This document shows positions 7,341 to 11,114 of a DNA stretch of 11,114 nucleotides, in pieces. This DNA is from Rhodobiaceae bacterium (GTDB lineage Bacteria; Pseudomonadota; Alphaproteobacteria; MED-G09): contig PBXC01000005.1 of NCBI GenBank assembly GCA_002728335.1, forward strand, positions 9,608 to 20,721, in the 5' to 3' direction. Numbering within the stretch: the first letter of the stretch is position 1; each line of letters begins with the position of its first letter. The position numbers were made by a program, and so were the translations under genes. A model generated the notes under the pieces. The model was not told where the DNA came from, did not search any database, and saw nothing but the letters and a program-made list of their open reading frames with translations.

Positions 7341-9245
7341 ATGTTAGATTTTTTAAGAAGAAACGCCTCTGGACCATTTGGACTTGCATTAATAATACTA
7401 CTTGTCCTTGCATTTTCTGTTTGGGGTATTGGAGATATTTTTAGAAACTATGACTCAGGAACTTTGGCAAGAATTGGTGACAGAGATGTAGATTCACAAG
7501 AGTTTTTATTTCGTTACAACAGAGAAATTAATAGATTATCAAATGAATTAGAGAGATTTATTAGTAACGAAGAAGCGAGAGAGTCAGGGTTAGATATCCA
7601 AGTTTTATCAAATCTAATAATTGAAAAAACTTTAAATTCTTCAGGTGATGATATGAAATTAAGACCATCCGATAAATCTCTTACTGAGAGACTAAAGAAT
7701 ACCAACTCTTTTAGAAATGCATTTAATCAATTTGATAAAAATGTTTTTAATCAAATATTAAGGCAAAATGGGATTACTGAGGATCTATTTTTCAGTATGG
7801 AAAGAGATACAATTGCTCAAGCTCAAATATATAGGGCATTATTTGAAGATTTAAATATTTCTAAGGAATTTGGAAACTTAATTTATAGATTTCAAAATGA
7901 GGATAGAAAAGTTGAATATATTGTAATTAATACAAGTGATGAAAATATTGATAAATACGATATTAGCAATGAAGATTTACTTATTCATTATAATAATAAT
8001 AAAGAACTTTATAGCTCAGACGCTAAAAGAGATTTCACATTAATTTCATTATTAAAATCAGAGCTAAGTTCACTTATTGATGTTGATGAGAGCATTATTA
8101 AAGAAATATATGAAACCAATTTGAGTGAATACGAAACTCCGGAAAAGAGGACATATTATGTTATTCCATTCAATTCTTCAGAAGAGAGTAATTTTGCTCT
8201 TAGTAATTTCGAAGAAAACTCCGAAATAATAAATATCTTATCTGATAGGGGCCTAACTACTGAAGATGTTTTGCAGTCTTCCTTGTCTTTTGAAGAAGGA
8301 TTAAATGAAGATATTTCAAGAAAAGCATTTTCATCAGAAGTAAATACTTTAGTAGGTCCTGTACAGGGACCTTTTGGTCCATCTCTGATTTATGTCACAG
8401 AAATAGAACCAGCTTTAAAAAGTAATTTTTTGGAAGTAAAAGAAAAAATCGAACAAGACTATAAATCTGAAGAAACTCAAAATAAAATTTATGAACTTTA
8501 TAATATCATAGAGGATCAAAGGGCTGAAGGATTCACTTTTGAGGAAATAGCTGAGAATAATAATCTAAAAATAACTCAACATTCATCAGTTAACAGTGCT
8601 GGAGATAATTTTAATTTATTAAATATAGATTTATCATTAAGAAACTCAATTATTGAAACTATATTTGAAGCTGACATAGGTCTTGAGATGGACCCTTTTG
8701 AAGATCAAGAAGGTAATGTGGTATTCATTAGGATAGACAATATTGATGAAGAAAAGATTTTTGCATTTGATAAAGTAAAAAATGAAGTTGAAATGGATAT
8801 CATTAATCAACTTCAAAAAAATGAACTAGAAAAATTATCAGAGCAGTATCTCAATGATATTAATAATAACATTAATTCCCTAGAGCAGATTGCAGATAAG
8901 CTTGATATTGCAATACTTACAAGAGATAAACTAAATAGATATTCATTTGATGAAGTATTTTCTAGACTAGCAATAGAAGAAATTTTTAAAACAAGCATTA
9001 ATAAGCCATTTAAAGCTAATGTTGGAATTGGTGACAGCATAATAATTGGACTTATAAAAGAAATTTCAACTAGAGAGCAGAATGAAGAAAGCATTATCTC
9101 AATAACTCAACAGAATGAAGAAAATCTTAGAAATGAATTATTATTCATTCTAGCAGAAGAATTACAAAAAGAATTATCAAGTGATTTTTATCCTGAAAGG
9201 CTAGATTTTTTATTTGAAACAATTAATGCTCAGGGAACATTCTAA
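7341..9245 (+). CDS. ppiD: PpiD/SurA-like membrane-anchored periplasmic chaperone with degenerate parvulin domains
   Basis: The 634-residue protein starts with a short basic segment, one membrane helix (about 13-33) and a SurA-N-like helical region beginning TLARIGDRDV (41-50). This matches the PpiD-type chaperones that sit in the inner membrane facing the periplasm and bind proteins leaving the Sec channel. A parvulin-like region covers about 265-358, ending GPVQGPFGPSLIYVTEI (339-355). Its first strand reads TYYVIPF, without the His of active parvulins, so prolyl isomerase activity is doubtful and a chaperone role is more likely. Two weaker repeats seem to follow (about 398-487 and 513-600). 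The start is ATG at 7341, with GAAGG at 7327-7331 and a 9-nt spacer. It lies 5 nt upstream of trpE, so they are probably cotranscribed. Family call is good; the exact name is conventional. Confidence 0.85.
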   Translation: MLDFLRRNASGPFGLALIILLVLAFSVWGIGDIFRNYDSGTLARIGDRDVDSQEFLFRYNREINRLSNELERFISNEEARESGLDIQVLSNLIIEKTLNSSGDDMKLRPSDKSLTERLKNTNSFRNAFNQFDKNVFNQILRQNGITEDLFFSMERDTIAQAQIYRALFEDLNISKEFGNLIYRFQNEDRKVEYIVINTSDENIDKYDISNEDLLIHYNNNKELYSSDAKRDFTLISLLKSELSSLIDVDESIIKEIYETNLSEYETPEKRTYYVIPFNSSEESNFALSNFEENSEIINILSDRGLTTEDVLQSSLSFEEGLNEDISRKAFSSEVNTLVGPVQGPFGPSLIYVTEIEPALKSNFLEVKEKIEQDYKSEETQNKIYELYNIIEDQRAEGFTFEEIAENNNLKITQHSSVNSAGDNFNLLNIDLSLRNSIIETIFEADIGLEMDPFEDQEGNVVFIRIDNIDEEKIFAFDKVKNEVEMDIINQLQKNELEKLSEQYLNDINNNINSLEQIADKLDIAILTRDKLNRYSFDEVFSRLAIEEIFKTSINKPFKANVGIGDSIIIGLIKEISTREQNEESIISITQQNEENLRNELLFILAEELQKELSSDFYPERLDFLFETINAQGTF

Positions 9246-9250
9246 AAAAA

Positions 9251-10738
9251 ATGGTAGAAAAACTTTCTATTAATTCTGAAGATTTTAATAAAAATTATAA
9301 CAATAAAGAACCTCAGTTAATTGTTTTAAAATTTAAGTCAGAATCCATAGATCTCCTTAATAGTTTCATGAAAATATCTGAAGATCATGAAAATAGTTTT
9401 CTTTTTGAATCATTAAAAGATGGTGATCTCAGCGGAAGGTATTCGGTTATAGGCATAAAACCTGATAAAATATTAAAAATAAGAAAAAAAGTATCTAAGA
9501 TATACAATGGAAAAAAAATTGCAGAAACTATTAATAAAGAACCAATAGAGGCAATAAGATACTTTGTTAATAATAGCTTAATTAAAATTGCTGAAGATAT
9601 TCCTTCAATAGCATCAGGTATATTTGGTTACATTGGTTATGATTTTGTTGCAAACATTGAAGAGCTTCCTGAAGAAAAGATCGATGAATTTAACATACCA
9701 GATTGTATTTTATTAAGGCCTTCCATTACAGTGGTTTTTGACAAAAAACTTGATGAGATTCTTATCTGTAAAGCAGTTTGGTACGATGATAATACTAATG
9801 CGGATACTGCATTTAATTTGGCTGAGTCTGAATTAAGTCAAATTAAAGAAAAAATTAAATCCGATCAAATTATTAAATTAAAAAGCAATCAAAAAGAATT
9901 AGGAAGCATTCAATCTAACTTCACAAAAGAACAATATTTTGAAAATGTAAGAAAAGCGAGAGAATTCATTAAAGCAGGAGATATATTTCAGGTTGTTCCT
10001 AGTCAAAGACTATCAATCGAATTTAATGCTCATCCATTTTTGCTATATGAAACATTACGAAGAATTAATCCATCGCCTTATATGTATTACATAAAATTCG
10101 GTGATTTCTTTATCGTAGGTTCTAGTCCTGAGACATTAGTTAAAGTTGAAAAAAATAAAGTAACAATTAAACCAATTGCAGGAACTAGGCTTAAAGAAAA
10201 AGGAAAAGAAAAAGAAATAAAAGAAGATTTATTATCTGACCCAAAAGAATTAGCAGAGCATCTAATGCTTCTTGACCTTGGAAGAAATGATGTTGGGAGG
10301 GTTTCAAAAGTTGGCTCAATAAATGTTAAAGAGTCATTTCAAATTCAAGAAACTTCTCACTTATATCATATTTACTCTACTGTTGAAGGAGATCTAAATC
10401 CTGAAGAAGATAGAGTATCTGCATTATGCGCGGGTTTTCCGGCAGGGACAGTTACAGGAGCACCTAAGATTAGAGCAATGGAAATAATTAATGAAATCGA
10501 AGACAGGAAAAGAAGTATTTATTCAGGGGCAATTGGTTATTTTTCATCCTCTGGGGACATGGATACTGCTATCGCCTTAAGAACAGCTGTTATAAAAGAT
10601 AATAAAATGTATGTTCAAGCAGGTGGAGGAGTTGTATATGATTCTGATGAAGAATATGAATTCAATGAAACACTAAATAAAGCCCAAGCTTTGTTTTCAG
10701 CTGCTAAAGAAGTATTCACGAAACAGGAAATGAAATGA
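9251..10738 (+). CDS. trpE: Anthranilate synthase component I
   Basis: TrpE makes anthranilate from chorismate, using ammonia passed from TrpG, in the first committed step of tryptophan synthesis. The 495 residues are full length. The N-terminal regulatory region holds FES (52-54) with SGRYSVIG (61-68), corresponding to the LLES tryptophan-feedback motif. Catalytic motifs are GDIFQVVPSQR (243-253), NPSPYMYY (273-280), IAGTR (309-313), EHLMLLDLGRND (336-347), H373 in SHLYHIYS, and PAGTVTGAPKIRAME (397-411). These separate it from salicylate or isochorismate synthases; aminodeoxychorismate synthase PabB is a less likely alternative. The start ATG at 9251 lies 5 nt after the PpiD-like gene, leaving no room for a leader peptide or attenuator. 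AGGGA at 9232-9236 is a somewhat distant ribosome site. Its stop overlaps the trpG start. Confidence 0.95.
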   Translation: MVEKLSINSEDFNKNYNNKEPQLIVLKFKSESIDLLNSFMKISEDHENSFLFESLKDGDLSGRYSVIGIKPDKILKIRKKVSKIYNGKKIAETINKEPIEAIRYFVNNSLIKIAEDIPSIASGIFGYIGYDFVANIEELPEEKIDEFNIPDCILLRPSITVVFDKKLDEILICKAVWYDDNTNADTAFNLAESELSQIKEKIKSDQIIKLKSNQKELGSIQSNFTKEQYFENVRKAREFIKAGDIFQVVPSQRLSIEFNAHPFLLYETLRRINPSPYMYYIKFGDFFIVGSSPETLVKVEKNKVTIKPIAGTRLKEKGKEKEIKEDLLSDPKELAEHLMLLDLGRNDVGRVSKVGSINVKESFQIQETSHLYHIYSTVEGDLNPEEDRVSALCAGFPAGTVTGAPKIRAMEIINEIEDRKRSIYSGAIGYFSSSGDMDTAIALRTAVIKDNKMYVQAGGGVVYDSDEEYEFNETLNKAQALFSAAKEVFTKQEMK

Positions 10739-11114
10739 TTATTCTGATTGATAATTATGATAGTTTTACATGGAATTTATATCATTTCCTTGGTGACTTA
10801 GGACAAAAAGTCAAAGTTTTTAGAAATGATAAGGTAGGCATCGATAAATTAATTGGTCTAAAGCCTAAAGCTTTTGTTATTTCTCCCGGCCCAGGTGAAC
10901 CAACTAGCGCAGGAATTAGCGTTGATTTAGTCAGAAGATGTGTTGATTCAAAAATTCCATTACTTGGAGTTTGCCTTGGTCATCAAGCCATAGCATATGC
11001 TTTAAATGGAAAAATTATTAGAGCACAAAAAATATTTCATGGAAAAATTTGTGAAATAATTACAGATGAAAAAGGAATCTTTACAGATATACCAAAAAAT
11101 TTCAATGCAACACG
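10735..11114 (+). CDS. trpG: Anthranilate synthase component II, glutamine amidotransferase (3' end cut by window edge)
   Basis: TrpG hydrolyses glutamine and channels ammonia to TrpE. The window holds 126 codons and part of the next; members are about 190-200 residues, so roughly a third is missing. My translation starts MIILIDNYDSFTWNL (1-15), the usual N-terminus, followed by the oxyanion-hole motif SPGPGEP (50-56), the nucleophile C80 in GVCLGHQ (78-84) and HGK (102-104). The final catalytic His and Glu would lie beyond the edge. ATG 10735 overlaps the trpE stop as ATGA, with AGGA at 10725-10728 six bases upstream. A single such subunit may also serve folate synthesis (PabA role), which cannot be judged here; the overlap with trpE favours TrpG. 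Confidence 0.94.
   Translation, partial: MIILIDNYDSFTWNLYHFLGDLGQKVKVFRNDKVGIDKLIGLKPKAFVISPGPGEPTSAGISVDLVRRCVDSKIPLLGVCLGHQAIAYALNGKIIRAQKIFHGKICEIITDEKGIFTDIPKNFNAT

Noticed and set aside
7514-7705. Minus-strand open frame within the PpiD-like gene (another at 8813-9094)
   Set aside because: Both are Ser/Leu-rich shadows of the AT-rich plus-strand coding sequence, with no sign of their own start site or domain.
1-11114. A hidden mobile element, CRISPR array, phage or defence system
   Set aside because: Every stretch is filled by recognisable housekeeping genes, the largest gap is about 112 nt, and no long repeats, integrase, transposase or tRNA site were seen.

Overview
The window is an AT-rich (roughly 30% G+C by eye), gene-dense bacterial chromosome segment. 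I read it as a small-genome alphaproteobacterium of the kind common among marine lineages such as SAR11 or HIMB59-like groups, but the exact clade cannot be fixed from the sequence. Three things point to Alphaproteobacteria: lipA is followed directly by a COQ10-family gene; the order tpiA-secG-pyrG-kdsA-eno-ftsB leads into lipA; and a divergent PpiD-like gene next to tpiA leads into trpE-trpG. KdsA implies lipopolysaccharide and therefore a Gram-negative envelope. QueF implies queuosine in tRNA.

Layout: (1) 1-3068, minus strand: eno, ftsB-like, lipA and coq10 (cut by the left edge), probably one transcript starting upstream of eno. (2) 3158-3595, plus strand: queF, divergent from eno and convergent with kdsA. 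(3) 3599-7228, minus strand: tpiA, secG, pyrG and kdsA, tightly packed. (4) 7229-7340: a divergent control region. (5) 7341 to the right edge, plus strand: a PpiD/SurA-like membrane-anchored chaperone, trpE, and trpG (cut by the right edge), with a 5-nt gap and then a 4-nt overlap.

The genes cover central functions: two glycolytic steps (TpiA, Eno), CTP synthesis (PyrG), Kdo synthesis (KdsA), lipoyl cofactor (LipA), a ubiquinone-binding protein (COQ10 family), protein export and envelope folding (SecG, PpiD-like), division (FtsB-like), tRNA modification (QueF) and tryptophan synthesis (TrpE, TrpG). PyrG supplies CTP, which is needed to activate the Kdo made through KdsA, and the two genes overlap by four bases.

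I found no new multi-gene system, mobile element, CRISPR array, RNA gene or prophage. No gene-free stretch is longer than about 112 bases. The points most worth a second look are small: the zero-gap, same-frame lipA/coq10 junction with a TTG start; the absence of the pdh genes usually found between ftsB and lipA in this synteny; a KdsA with the metal-independent signature; possible tandem degenerate parvulin-like repeats in the PpiD-like protein; and a possible near-leaderless pyrG transcript.
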